From: Epiperipatus broadwayi
Taxonomy: Eukaryota; Onychophora; Udeonychophora; Euonychophora; Peripatidae
Assembly (NCBI GenBank): GCA_028023455.1
Contig: JAQFVV010012396.1
Coordinates: forward strand, 10,580,085-10,644,084
Reading direction: 5' to 3'
DNA: 64,000 nucleotides
A model generated the notes under the pieces. It saw nothing but the letters and a program-made list of their open reading frames with translations. It did not search any database and was not told where the DNA came from. Positions within the stretch are counted from its first letter, which is position 1; every line of letters starts with the position of its first letter. Made by a program: the position numbers and the translations under genes. Below, one piece after another: positions 22,090 to 33,010 of this stretch.

Positions 22090-22370
22090 ATATATAGGGT
22101 AGGTGAGCACAGACTTTCACACGACCCACCACTCTCCACACTATCTCATAACACTGATACCCTTGAACACATATATGTTGAAAAGATAAATAATCACCAA
22201 TATACATATTTCATGCTAAACCAGCAATCATCAATTGGTTCAGATTATCATCTCCACACATATATGCTATAAGTGCTCCGATATATATTAAGATAGCCAA
22301 ACCTCATACTTTAATGAACCGGCTTCAATCTACTCCACACTCCAACTCTTCAACCATCCATCCAATTGAA
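22090..22370 (-). repeat. interspersed repeat family A, copy 2 (inverted)
   Basis: Reverse-orientation partner of 19690-19960, at roughly 75-80 percent identity. On the plus strand its landmarks are GACCCACCACTCTCCACACT, AGATAAATAATCACCAATAT, TTTCATGCTAAACCAGCAAT and TTAATGAACCGGCTTCAATC. The two copies enclose 2.1 kb that shows no mobile gene. Confidence 0.65.
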
Positions 22371-22930
22371 AATCTGATGACAGGATGAAAAGTGACACAT
22401 TTAGTTGTCAAATCACAGCAAGAAAAAAAAATATTTAAAAGTTCACTTTCTTTTATGAACTCTTTTCTCTGTTTTAATTTCTATTATTAAATATTTTACT
22501 AGTTTCTATTGTGATATCAATTGTAATATATTCAGTCATAAGGTTTCAATAATTACTGTCATATCTTAATATCTGAATTAGATTTTTGATTTTTTTGTTG
22601 ATTTGTCACTCAACTTTTTTGTTTACTGAAATTTTGTTAAAAATCTAGAATTTTGTTCTTTATACTGATATATTTGGTTTGTTTATACTGATTGATATAT
22701 ATATAAATAATCAAAATTACTCCAAATTCACAACTCAACCAGAGTAGCCAAGAAAATAAACTCTAAAACACTACCAATGGTTTCACTGCTACAAGCAGAC
22801 TTCTCAAATGTAAAGAACTACAAAATAACACATTTAAACTAAACATTACCCACAATTCCACTTACTTCCCATCCACTCTTAATATTACAAGAACTTGTAA
22901 ATAAGTTAACTGCTTCAGAATCATAAGTTT

Positions 22931-23161
22931 TTAACAATAAAGCTTCTTTAATTCTTTTAATTTCATTTCTTTCAAAGATACAACCTTAGCTTCATCAAAA
23001 TGAATAATGCAGCCTGTATCTTTTACATGAATATATAAGGCAGAACTAAGATATTTATTTCTAACCCTACTTTTATGTACCTTTATTCTTTCATTTAAAC
23101 TCACACTATTCTGACCTATATATACCTTCTTACATAAATAAGAAATAATATAAATTACAAG
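22931..23161 (-). pseudogene. Penelope-like GIY-YIG endonuclease fragment (minus copy)
   Basis: One continuous frame of 76 codons starts LVIYIISYLCKKVYIGQNSV, with the GIY strand (VIYII), the YIG strand (VYIGQ) and the following SLNERIKVHKSRVRNKYLSS helix, then SALYIHVKDTGCIIHFDEAK. The layout S-A-L-x5-H/K-x-T-G-H/C-x-I-x-F is characteristic of the family, where H-x-x-x-T-G-H is usual; here the second H is C. The frame stops at 22931 and the usual acidic C-terminal part continues only after a frameshift. A fragment, not a functional gene. Confidence 0.75.
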
Positions 23162-23163
23162 TT

Positions 23164-23580
23164 TTGTCTTTCTATAAAATTGAATGTAAAAACAGCAATT
23201 TGTTTGGAAATAAGAAAATTGCTTGGAAAGGGGGTATTACTTTGAATAATTTATTAAATAATACAAAAGAAATTTTTGTTAGAAAGACTATTCCTGGAGT
23301 AGTATATATTATTCCTTGTTTTTGTAGGAAAGTCATAGTATTTTGCATTTAAATGAAAGAATAAAGGTACATAAAAGTAGGGTTAGAAATAAATATCTTA
23401 GTTCTGCCTTATATATCCATGTAAAACATACAGGCCACATTATTCATTTTGATGAAGCTAAGGTTGTCTTTGAGAGAAATGAAATTAAAAGAAGAATTAA
23501 AGAATCTTCATTATTATAAATTTATGATTCTGAAGCAGTTAACTTATTTAAAAGTTCTTTTAATATTAAGAGTGGATGAA
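23164..23580 (+). pseudogene. Penelope-like GIY-YIG endonuclease fragment (plus copy)
   Basis: The first frame (23164-23352) reads through NNLLNNTKEIFVRKT to PGVVYIIPCFCRKV, i.e. the linker before the domain and the GIY strand with its C-x-C. The YIG strand is damaged. A second frame continues HLNERIKVHKSRVRNKYLSS, then SALYIHVKHTGHIIHFDEAK, then VVFERNEIKRRIKESS, a stop, and DSEAVNLFKSSFNIKSG. It keeps the H-T-G-H-I-I-H-F block that the minus copy has lost in part (D-T-G-C). The two copies are thus differently damaged relatives, not one exact inverted duplication. Confidence 0.75.
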
Positions 23581-23899
23581 AGGTAAGTGGAATTATGGGT
23601 ACTGTTTAGCTTAAATATGTTGTTATTTTGTAGTTCTTTATATTTGAGAAATCTGTTTGTAGCAGTGAAACCATTGGTAATGTTTTAGAGTTTATTTTCT
23701 TGGCTAGTCTGATTGAGTTGTGAATTTGGGGTAATTTTGATTATTTATTGACTACTTTAGCTTTATGCTTTATATATATATATATATATATGTTAAAACG
23801 AAGATTTGCACGGGTTAAATATATAAAATACATATTTTGCGGGTTCATCCGTGTTAAAAACTTATATATATATATACTAATGACAATTTTAAATCATTA

Positions 23900-24550
23900 A
23901 TAATTTTTATTAGTCATTCATTAGACTACAGATTATCCACTTAATGATTAATATTTCTGAAGTGTAATTTTTACTACATCATTCCCACAAAAGAGAGGGA
24001 CTGGTTGTATCCACTTTTAATATCTTGTGGAAGGGTGTAATCATAAACATATGATCAAAGACATGAAAAAGATGTATAATCCCATCAAGTTGCATATTTC
24101 ATGCTGAACCAGCACTCATCAATTGGTCTAGATCAAAATTTCTTATACATATCTTTATCACTTCAATATATTTAGATAGCCAATTTTTCTACAGTTTGAT
24201 AAGTATCAAACATACTGCCCTCACAACTTTTATACAAACTACTTGATGGAAGTATATTAATATTTTTATAAGTCATTTATTAGACTAGAGATTATCCATT
24301 TAATGAATAATATTTCTGTAGTATAATTTTCACTACATCACTCTCATGAAATGTAGGGATTATTTTCTATCCACTTTTAACACTTAGTGGAGTGGTGTAG
24401 TCATAAACATATGGCCAAAAACATGAAAAAAATGTATGATACCCAAAATGGATATTTTGTGCTGAATCAGCATTTAACTGTTGGCTCAGACCACAATATC
24501 TTCATATATCTTTATCATTGTTCCATATATATTCTAACCCAATAAAAATT
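23900..24550 (-). repeat. interspersed repeat family B, two tandem copies
   Basis: Two direct copies of about 330 bases lie head to tail (about 23920-24235 and 24270-24550). Shared landmarks are GATTATCCACTTAATGAATA, TTTTCACTACATCACTCTCA, ATCCACTTTTAATA, GTGGAAGGGTGTAATCATAA, ATGAAAAAGATGTATAAT and GCTGAACCAGCA. The last links family B to family A. Related copies are at 34.0-34.4 and 36.5-36.8 kb, and mirror copies lie in the right arm. Everything right of 24005 also belongs to the giant palindrome. Confidence 0.65.
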
Positions 24551-24559
24551 TAATTTCCT

Positions 24560-27420
24560 CTGTTTATTCTGTAATTATTTATTAGTTTAGTTTGCACTTA
24601 TGACACTAATCATACTCTGAGCTGTATTAGGTTATTTTGTCTGCACTTGTTGACACCAATTTTTCAGGTTGTTATTAAGGCAACCAAAACAAAGCAACAT
24701 ATCCATTATTTTGCCAATATGATCTAAAATACTTTTCATATAATACAATTGTACATTCAATTCTCTTAAGCCATGCCACGATTGTAATAACAACAATAAT
24801 TGATCACTTATTAATTTAAAGAATAATTATAATAATATTAATCTCAGGGTTCTTTGTTTCATGTAAGGAAATGCTCGGCGGTATTGTGTTGTCGCATATG
24901 ACTGGCATTCTGGTCGGCTATAGGAAACATTTATTTTACTTAAATTCAATGTGTCTTCATCTCTCATATCAACTGCTATATTATTTAAAGAGATGATAAT
25001 TCTATTCAATAATGACGTATAATTTTGAATAACACAGCCTTTTTTTTTTTTTTTCAGAATCTCAGTCAGAATGATAAAAAGACAAGGGTGCTTTTTGTGT
25101 CCTTCCATCATCCATGACAACACAATAATATAACTAAGATTTATTACTTAGACAATTTAACTAAATGGGAATGGAATAATGTGCAACCAAAGTTAATGGT
25201 TTGGGAATAAATTTAGTCTTAAGTTTTCAACTCCATAAATAATTGTCATTAAACTAAATATAATGACATATTCCGATCTGCTCAACTTTATTTATCTGGT
25301 ATATTAAGTTTTTAAGAATTTGGAATGATTTCGGACTCAAGAAAAGGTTTTGCAAATATTGTGCAAACACTTATATTTAGCATATAAAAACAAAAAAATG
25401 AATCTACAACAAATTTTAACAAGACTATAATTTATTATTATCACACAAAAAAATATATGAACATTTATTCAATAATCCCATAGTAATACAAAAATATAAA
25501 ATATAACTGACATTACTCTCTATACTCTTTTGGTTATGGACTAGAGGTTACTACTTCTCCTGTATGCAATCATATGGATTGATTAACTAAAAGTACATTT
25601 CATTACCAATACATTGTTTATTACATTTTGGTAACCTTGTAGAAGCTTTTATTCAAAATTATTGACTAACTATTTTTGTTTTTTGTTTTTGTTTTTTTTT
25701 TTTAAAATGATTAATCCCATCATATGCAATACGCAAAATATTAAATTTATTTCTAATACATTTACTTTATTTATGGTCTTTAATGGGATAACCTATTCTA
25801 ATTATAGGCCAGTTATCAGAAGTTACACTTACCATCTTACATTTAACTTAATGCTAACTTAAGTTATGATACAAATTTTATTCATACGTATAATTTTAAA
25901 TATGAGTATTATTTAATTACTAATCAGAATTAAATATTGCATTTGAATATTCCTTCAGTAAATAAGCGTTTTAAATTACGCAATTTTAATTACTTTCTCC
26001 ATTGATTTACTTGTCAAATACTAGCAATATTTAGCAGCACAATACAGATATTGATCTTAGTTACTAACGCCCTATTTATACTAAAGTGGATCTTGAGGAG
26101 CTAACACCTCCAATATAACCTTTATCTTGCCCGAACTTTCAAAATTGAGCACAATAATCAACACCTTCCATGGTGGAGCTATCTTTATTTTCACATGAGG
26201 AATATGGAATAACCACGAAGGTCTATAAAGTAATCTACTACATTAAAATATTTTGGTGGTTTCTTGCCTCTTACTTGGGCATACAACGAACACACACCAA
26301 ATACAATCCTCTCCTGGGTTTTAAACTAATGAAGCATACTAAATGCTAGATAAATTCTTGATCGTCCTATCTATGAGAATCGATCACTTGGGCTATAAAC
26401 ATACCTGAACATTATATTTAAAATCTTCCTCTCATGGAAAACAAAGCTTTTGGGGAGATCATTTTTCATCCCACAAAATAAATACATTATAATTATTACC
26501 TATGCGAATATTAAGCATATACCAATGCTATATCTGGGCAGGATAAGTAAATACACTGATTATAATAAACTTATGTTACCGTGTATACTTTGATCAACAT
26601 CTGAAATCAATGGACATCATAGAATAAAAGTATAATAATTTTAATTTTAATAAAGGAACATTCAAAAATAGTTGGTAGCATACTATCTTAAACTAAATAA
26701 AGTGGATGTGTTATTTAAGAATAATTAGGAATAAATTCCTCAATTAATACAGTATAAATTCGTTTCAAAACTTTAACAAGAAATATTTTGTTATAGCATT
26801 TTTTTTTTTAGTTACTTCTGATAATTTTCAATATTTATTTTACCCCTTAAATATCTAAATATTTTTCTTTTACGTATCTAACATACAAATTTTCTACCTA
26901 CAATTGTATGTAATAATTAAAACATATTTTATAGATTTTTTCTTTCGTGTTAAATATCAACTTAACCTATAATAATTATATTAAAACATACCTTTGTCAT
27001 TACAAGGCTATTAAATATCACTTGACCATACAGACTTTAACCTATGTGATATAACAAAAAAATACATATCATTTATAACTTAGTTTTAAACAATCATTAA
27101 TTAACAAGTGCATACTCTCTCATTAGAAAATGTTTTTCTGTTGAACAATTGGTCCAGGTGAAGAGTTTTATCCAGTCGTATTTCACGAAGCAAGTTTAAA
27201 AACAATAAACGCATGGTATTATTTCCTTTAAATAAAAGTTTTCTCTTATTTTGTGCGTTTAATAAATTAGGTAAAGAAAAATATAGCAGAATTGAAGATT
27301 AATTCTTACTTAAATTAAACTGCTGCAATTTTGGGATCCAAAGAAAATAAAATATACATATTCTAACATAATGAACAGTTGACGATAGACGATAAACATA
27401 CACAATTCTTTTCTTTTTTA
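24560..27420. other. left-arm DNA without recognisable gene
   Basis: Mirrors about 60.6-63.4 kb. Contains an ORF of 98 codons (24827-25123, listed separately). The stretch 26070-26480 is less AT-rich than usual: CpG, CCTCC and TGGTGG motifs, and a minus-strand frame reading SFKSQERIVFGVCSLYAQVR at about 26265-26325, of which two codons differ in the left arm. I cannot assign that segment; it could be an old coding remnant. Confidence 0.45.
24827..25123 (-). CDS. hypothetical ORF, 98 codons, mirrored in the right arm
   Basis: I recognise no family. The C-terminal 70 residues (from GCVIQNYTSLLNRIIISL to MKQRTLRLILL) read identically in the right arm (62992-63174 frame) except for one R/C change, while the N-terminal part depends on a T run (15 here, 11 A in the mirror) that shifts the frame between arms. 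The composition (RDEDTLNLS, SRPECQSYATTQY) is more protein-like than most short ORFs here. With no Kozak context, splice sites or homologue it may be chance or an old exon. Confidence 0.25.
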   Translation of the reverse strand: MLSWMMEGHKKHPCLFIILTEILKKKKKGCVIQNYTSLLNRIIISLNNIAVDMRDEDTLNLSKINVSYSRPECQSYATTQYRRAFPYMKQRTLRLILL

Positions 27421-27615
27421 TTATTGACGATACGTAAAATTCATATTAGCTAGCTTACTTATGGACGGAAATGCGCAATTTTTCCGAGAGATTATTCTGA
27501 TAATAACTGCAGCTGATTTACATGTATAGGAAGTTTTAATAAATCCAACTGATGTGTAATATAATATATCATTTATTTTTATCATTAAGTCACTAAGATA
27601 TTTGGTTTTGTTCAT
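27421..27615 (-). CDS. hypothetical ORF, 64 codons, mirrored in the right arm
   Basis: Starts MNKTKYLSDLMIKINDILYY and ends ANMNFTYRQ. The right-arm copy (60399-60593) differs by one residue (F to C near the end). Not recognised. Its main value is as a measure of outer-arm identity, since 195 bases carry almost no differences. It may well be a chance ORF. Confidence 0.2.
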   Translation of the reverse strand: MNKTKYLSDLMIKINDILYYTSVGFIKTSYTCKSAAVIIRIISRKNCAFPSISKLANMNFTYRQ

Positions 27616-28812
27616 ACTTTAGGAATTATAAATTTTTTTTAACGGTAACTTCTCCGTAAGAATGCCCCTATATAACTCTTCCTATATTTACTCTGAGAAA
27701 GTTTATATTTTTTCCAAAAAAAATATACATGTGCATAATTTAATCTTATTTATCATTATTATTATTTCCAGACAATTCTTGGTGAATAAAACATATTTTA
27801 ACGTATGTAACTACATTACTTGTAAAGGCAGACAATATTTAGAAAGAGCGCGAAAATGTTTCTAGTTGATTTTCCTTGGTTTCAAATATTTCTTTCAATT
27901 ATTTTTTTTTTCTTTCTATACCAAGAAAATATCAATAAATGACATAAAGTTAATAAATAATTAATTTTTTCTTGGAAATCACTTTTTTTCCTTAATTTAG
28001 ATATAATATAATTTTTCGTGACTCTTTTAGTTACATCTGTCATTTTTGAACTTTAGCGCGAGATGATAAAATTTTAAGTATAAAAGGTTTTTAAATAGGT
28101 AGATGGTACAGGAAATCAGGATATCTTATCAAAAAAATTTAGCCACGCATTATATTATTAAAATTTTACTTTGATTACATTTATTTCTGCAAAATAAAAT
28201 GAAAAAATTGAGTTACCAAATTTCAGTACTGTTCCTTCCTTGAAAACTAAAAGCAGACTATATTTTTTTTCAAAAAAAATGATCTTGACTTTAGCGACCT
28301 CTTCCAGAAAAATAATCATTTGATTATAATATAAACAAAAGAAAGGAAAAACCTATTACAATCATATAGTTTTAGTATTATTTAAATAGATTACAAAGTG
28401 ATTTGACAATAAAAAAAAAATAATAAATACATTTAATTAATGATAATTATCAGTAATTTATAACTCATTTTCTACAAATGGAATTACCAGAAGTTATTGT
28501 TCTCTATGATAAGACATTCATCTCTTCTTCCCCTCTACCCATCCAAAATCAATTACTGTTTATGATATTTGTTTTTATACTATATTAATTTGCTTTAATT
28601 ATTAATATCTTAATTAAATTATTCATGTTCTTTTTAAAAATGATATTGCATTACTAAATCTATTAGTTATTCACCCAAAACATGCCAAAGTGAGTGAATA
28701 GCATACTTTATTAATCAATTATTACTATGGTTATTTTATCTTTTTATTTCTTTAAAGAATAGCATTGTTTTCCTGCAGAAATAATGCCAAGTAAACCAAG
28801 TGTCAATAACAC

Positions 28813-28846
28813 TAGGTTACAATATATATATATATATATTGTAGCC
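28813..28846. repeat. AT-core hairpin flanked by a complementary pair
   Basis: GGTTACAATATATA... and ...TATATTGTAGCC pair around the (AT)n centre. The mirror copy at about 59170-59200 is a perfect palindrome (GGTTACAAT...ATTGTAACC). Such GTTACAAT ends on an (AT)n core recur near 51545, 34385 and 53690 and may mark insertion ends or preferred targets. Confidence 0.55.
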
Positions 28847-29886
28847 TTTCTATTTTGCTACATCATTATATGGTTGTAAGTAATGGCCAATTTTAATAAA
28901 AATATTTAATTTTATATAACTAATAACAGCCTGTTATTTAATTTGAAGGCAAAGTTAAAATACACTGTTTCCTTAATGTTAAATTTAAGTTAATTTGCTT
29001 TAAATAAATATAATCTAGCTAATTTATAAATTTGAAATAAAATTGTTATTTATTTTAAAATAAAAATAAATAATAATTAAAATGATCTAAGGTATTTTAA
29101 ATCTAATTATAATTATTAAAATTTAATATTTTATATTTATTAATGGTCAAGTTAAAAAAATTGCTATTATTTCTTCTTTTAAAATCATTTAATTAATAAT
29201 AAAATAAACGAAAAGTGAAATATGTTAATAGGTATGCACACACACATTCATTTAATAATAAAATAAAGTTATTTCCTGGTTCTCAATCCAATTTACTACT
29301 TATTTAAATAATAAATGCTAGTGTTATTTTATTATATCAATTTCATTAAAAAGTTTCTAAAATTAATAATTATCATAGTAATATAAATTATAAATTTTGT
29401 GTATCAAAATTTAAGTTTAAACAAAGAGTTTTATTATTAAAAGATAAATTTAAATTTGGCATTATTAAAATTAAGAAAATATTGATCCAATAATATTAGT
29501 TATAAAATCATTTTAAAAGTGTAGAAAATAATTAATACTCATTTTTGTGCCAGATGGCTGGAAATAATTAACCAATCAGGTATTGTAATTTTTCCCCTAT
29601 TAATATGGGATGAGCAGATGATAGAAAAAAATCAAGAAAATTTTCAAATAATAAAACTATTTCTTTTGTCTTGAAAATTTAAGTATAAGTTTATTGTAAT
29701 CTTATTATTTTAACCTCAAAAAAAATAATGATAAATTTAAAAGCATGGGATATACCTTAAGAAGTTTATTTATCAAGTTCATTATGGAATACAAAGCCAA
29801 ACTATCCTCATTGTTATACTACAGGAATTGACTATAAACTTATGATAAATGAAAGGAAAATAAAAACTTAATTCAATGAGATAAAT

Positions 29887-30105
29887 ATGTATTTTCATGA
29901 GAAACCTTGCAGATCAAACCATTTTGCCTACAGAAAATGCAAAGGAGATTTAAGGATATTATTTTTTACTAATTTTCATAGACAGAATGATAGAGAACAT
30001 TTTCTACTAACTCTAATTATTAGTAATGATAAAGATAATTATTTCTATTTAGTAAAATTATTGACATATCCAGATATAAATTTATTAGTGACTTTATTAG
30101 GATAA
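29887..30105 (+). CDS. hypothetical ORF, 72 codons, mirrored in the right arm
   Basis: Reads MYFHEKPCRSNHFAYRKC... and continues with a charged stretch. The mirror on the minus strand near 57.9-58.13 kb keeps the frame with a few substitutions. I do not recognise it. Frames downstream (30.1-31.6 kb) have LINE-like composition but no conserved block I can name, so the region may be a very old retroelement. Confidence 0.2.
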   Translation: MYFHEKPCRSNHFAYRKCKGDLRILFFTNFHRQNDREHFLLTLIISNDKDNYFYLVKLLTYPDINLLVTLLG

Positions 30106-30512
30106 TAGCCTAAAAGAAGAAAGATATAGTGCAGACTAATTTTTATTAAAAATTTATTTAATATCATCTAGGTACTGGAATTATTAACCTATTAAATATG
30201 GATTATTCAGAGGAGAACTCTAAAACTTTATAATTCTACTAGCAAATATTTTGAAGTATGCAGAAATAAATATTTTTTTAAAAAAATATCATTGTCTTTA
30301 TTAAACATTAAAATAGATATTTATTAAATGGGAAGGATTTTTTTTATTAATAATATAGGGAAGTATGAACTTTTATACAAAAACTTACTATTGTTATTAA
30401 GAAATAACTTTTACTTGGATTTTTCTTCATGTTTTTAATTATGCTAAAAAACAGAGAAGAGCATGAAGAAGAGAGAAGGGGAGGAAGAAATCTCTTTCAT
30501 TTCAAATAACAG

Positions 30513-30767
30513 TTGGTAAAGATGATTGCCATGACAACAAGATTCAAGAAATTGAAAACATTTTGTTTCTATTACTTTAGTATATTAACTATAATTTTTA
30601 AGATAGTATTAAGTATTCATAATTATTTGTTCATATGTTTGTTAATTTTAGATTTAAATATTTTAGAATTTTTGGGTATAAAAAAAGAAAAAGAAAATTT
30701 TTTCTTTGTTTTTGATTATGATTCTATAATACAAAAGAAGTTATATTTATCAGAGTGTCATTGTTAA
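30513..30767 (+). CDS. hypothetical ORF, 84 codons; right-arm copy has a premature stop
   Basis: Starts MVKMIAMTTRFKK, followed by a hydrophobic stretch (FCFYYFSILTIIFKIVLSI, then NYLFICLLILDLNILEFLGI) that could be one or two membrane segments, then a Lys/Glu/Phe-rich tail. The mirror (57281-57502, minus) is almost identical until a CAA codon here reads TAA there. Low-complexity AT-rich DNA easily yields such hydrophobic frames, so a gene is doubtful. Confidence 0.2.
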   Translation: MVKMIAMTTRFKKLKTFCFYYFSILTIIFKIVLSIHNYLFICLLILDLNILEFLGIKKEKENFFFVFDYDSIIQKKLYLSECHC

Positions 30768-31899
30768 TAGTCTTAAAGTATTATGATTAAGGTAATTCTA
30801 TTTATTTTTTTTAGTATATGATATTGGTATTGAAATATTTAAGCCAGAAATCAGGTAAAATAAATGTGTAATATTTATTATGTGTGTATTTACATAAAAG
30901 TATATCATATAGGAGTGAATATATTTATTATAATCTTAATATGATTATAAAAGTGTATGTATAATTGATCTCTAAGTAAGTTAAAGCTAATTGTTTTATT
31001 ATATCATAAACTATTTTTTTAATCTTCTTAGTATGTACAACAGTATGAAAAGGTTAAGAATGAGTTTGGATATTATTTTAAGAAATGGTGAATAATATTT
31101 TTATGCAATGTTAAGAAGTAGATATGAAGTAATGGTACAGGAAAGTAATTATTGGAAATCCTGTAGTGTTAGGGATGCATTATCTAATGCTAAGTATGAT
31201 ACAGTATAAAATTAGAATATTTGGGATATATGGAGAGTAGCATTTTTCAAAAATCTGTAAGAGCTTAAAATAGAAACCAAGATAGAAATTAAGGCAGACA
31301 CAAGAAAATGTGGCCTTAAGTTATATAATCCGTGATATCATTGTTTCTTATAGTTTTATAAGCTATTCATCCCACACTTGTAATCATGAAAATTGCACTG
31401 ATATTATACATCATATTAAGGAATTGCATATTTAAGCAATGGTAATAGCTAAACTTTCAAATGATGATAAGATAAATCCATTTCATACAAAACGAATTAA
31501 ACATAGAACAAATAGGATGCTAAAAATAAAGATTTTATGAATGTTTTTATTGAATATTAGAAATCAAAATACAGAATGAATGTCTGAAGTAGAAGAGGTG
31601 TGATATTGTAAAGAAAACCTGATAATTATTCATGCTATTGTAAGCAATACAATAATGTGCCATATAGAAAAAATATAAATTATAGTCATAATAAAATCAT
31701 AATTTTATAAGAAGAATAAAGATAAAGTAATAATAATATAAATATATTTTTGAAATATTTAGAATATGATAATATATAAGTTGGATATTTTATTGATATG
31801 TTTTATTATAGAAATATTAAAAAGTATCTTAATATTCATAGAGCCAAGTAAGGAATATACTATATCCTAGTTGTAAATATTTTTAAAGTGAAATATAAA

Positions 31900-31995
31900 T
31901 GACTTATTTTATTATTCCCCTCTGTTCTTCCATAGTGTAAGCTTGTGGTTAAGACCTGTAGAGGTCCCTACCTTCGCATTTTCAAACATGCATTC
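31900..31995. other. left-arm-only segment (~75 bases) missing from the right arm
   Basis: Between GACTTATTTTATTATT and GAGGTTTATTGCC the left arm has about 75 bases of mixed composition (including TGTAAGCTTGTGGTTAAGAC and GAGGTCCCTACC). At the mirror place (56065-56095) the right arm has only AACCTCAAATCATACAA and ten C. This accounts for most of the shift in pair sum between 32.3 and 30.5 kb. Confidence 0.75.
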
Positions 31996-33010
31996 TTGAG
32001 GTTTATTGCCTTAGTAAATATTATAAGTATTTTATTAATGTTAAGTTTTTAAGTTTTGTATAATATGTTAAATATTTTTAAGTAAATATAAAATATGTAA
32101 ATTTTTCTTAAATTTTGTATTTCTGTTGTAATAAAATGTTAATGTTGTTTTTTTTAAATTAACCAAGTGTTTTGAGAGTCCCTTTTCTTGTTTTCTAAAT
32201 CATCATTCATCATCCTAACCACACATATATTGTAATAATTAAATATTTAGTATCACTGCATATAATCTAAATAAAATAATAAATAAGAAAAATATTGTAA
32301 TTGGTAAACATATTTGATGTTGTATCCAAAACATAAATTAATATATTTTTTTCTTCATCTTACTCAATGATCATAATGAAGACTGATAATTAGTATGACA
32401 AATAGAAATAAAAATAATTGAATTATAATTAATAGTGATAATTATTAATTAATAATTTTAATTTAGTCTTTAATCAATTTATAAGAGAATTTAGTTAATT
32501 ATTTTGAAAATGAAGAATTGATTAGTATATTTATTTCTTGTTTATTTTTTTTAAGTGTAGCTGGATGAAAGTAAAATTCCTTTTTACATTCGCGTTATGT
32601 AAATTAATTTATTTATTTTAAGAAGCAAATAATTACCTGAGATGTTGGTTAAATTTAGTGAATATTAATGGTTTATAAATTAAATTTAACTTAGGAAATT
32701 TAAATATTAAATACTAATTTTTTATTTAATTGTGAATCACAGAATTATCACTTATATTTTAGTGAAGAGATCACTTTACTGGATTAAGTTTAACAGCTAG
32801 TCTCATGTATATTAATGTTTTTATTGGATTGAAATAATTAATTAGGATTGATATAATATATTGATGTGAAATGAGTAATAATTATATCATAAGAATCCTT
32901 TTATGTATAAGAAAGAGTTTAAATTGGCTGAGCTACAAGTTAGATATTGTTATTTATATTCACCATATCATATTATGGGTGGTATGATCTAGACAGTAGA
33001 TATATATATA

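Larger units (their letters stand above)
22707..23745. mobile_element. inverted pair of Penelope-like element 3' pieces
   Basis: Outer ends AATAATCAAAATTACTCCAA and its mirror near 23731-23745 pair, and complementarity continues inward through CCAATGGTTTCACTGCTACA (mirrored near 23670) to the GIY-YIG coding pieces. The arms run about 22707-23150 and 23340-23745. The central 120-190 bases belong only to the plus-strand copy. Both copies encode the GIY-YIG endonuclease region typical of the C terminus of Penelope-like retroelements; no reverse transcriptase remains. Penelope-like elements are known to integrate as partial, inverted or tandem copies, which fits this layout. Confidence 0.75.

Noticed and set aside
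31330-31600. Cys/His pattern HTCNHENCTDIIHHIKELH as a zinc finger or endonuclease
   Set aside because: Isolated between stops, with wrong spacing for known families and no supporting blocks up- or downstream.
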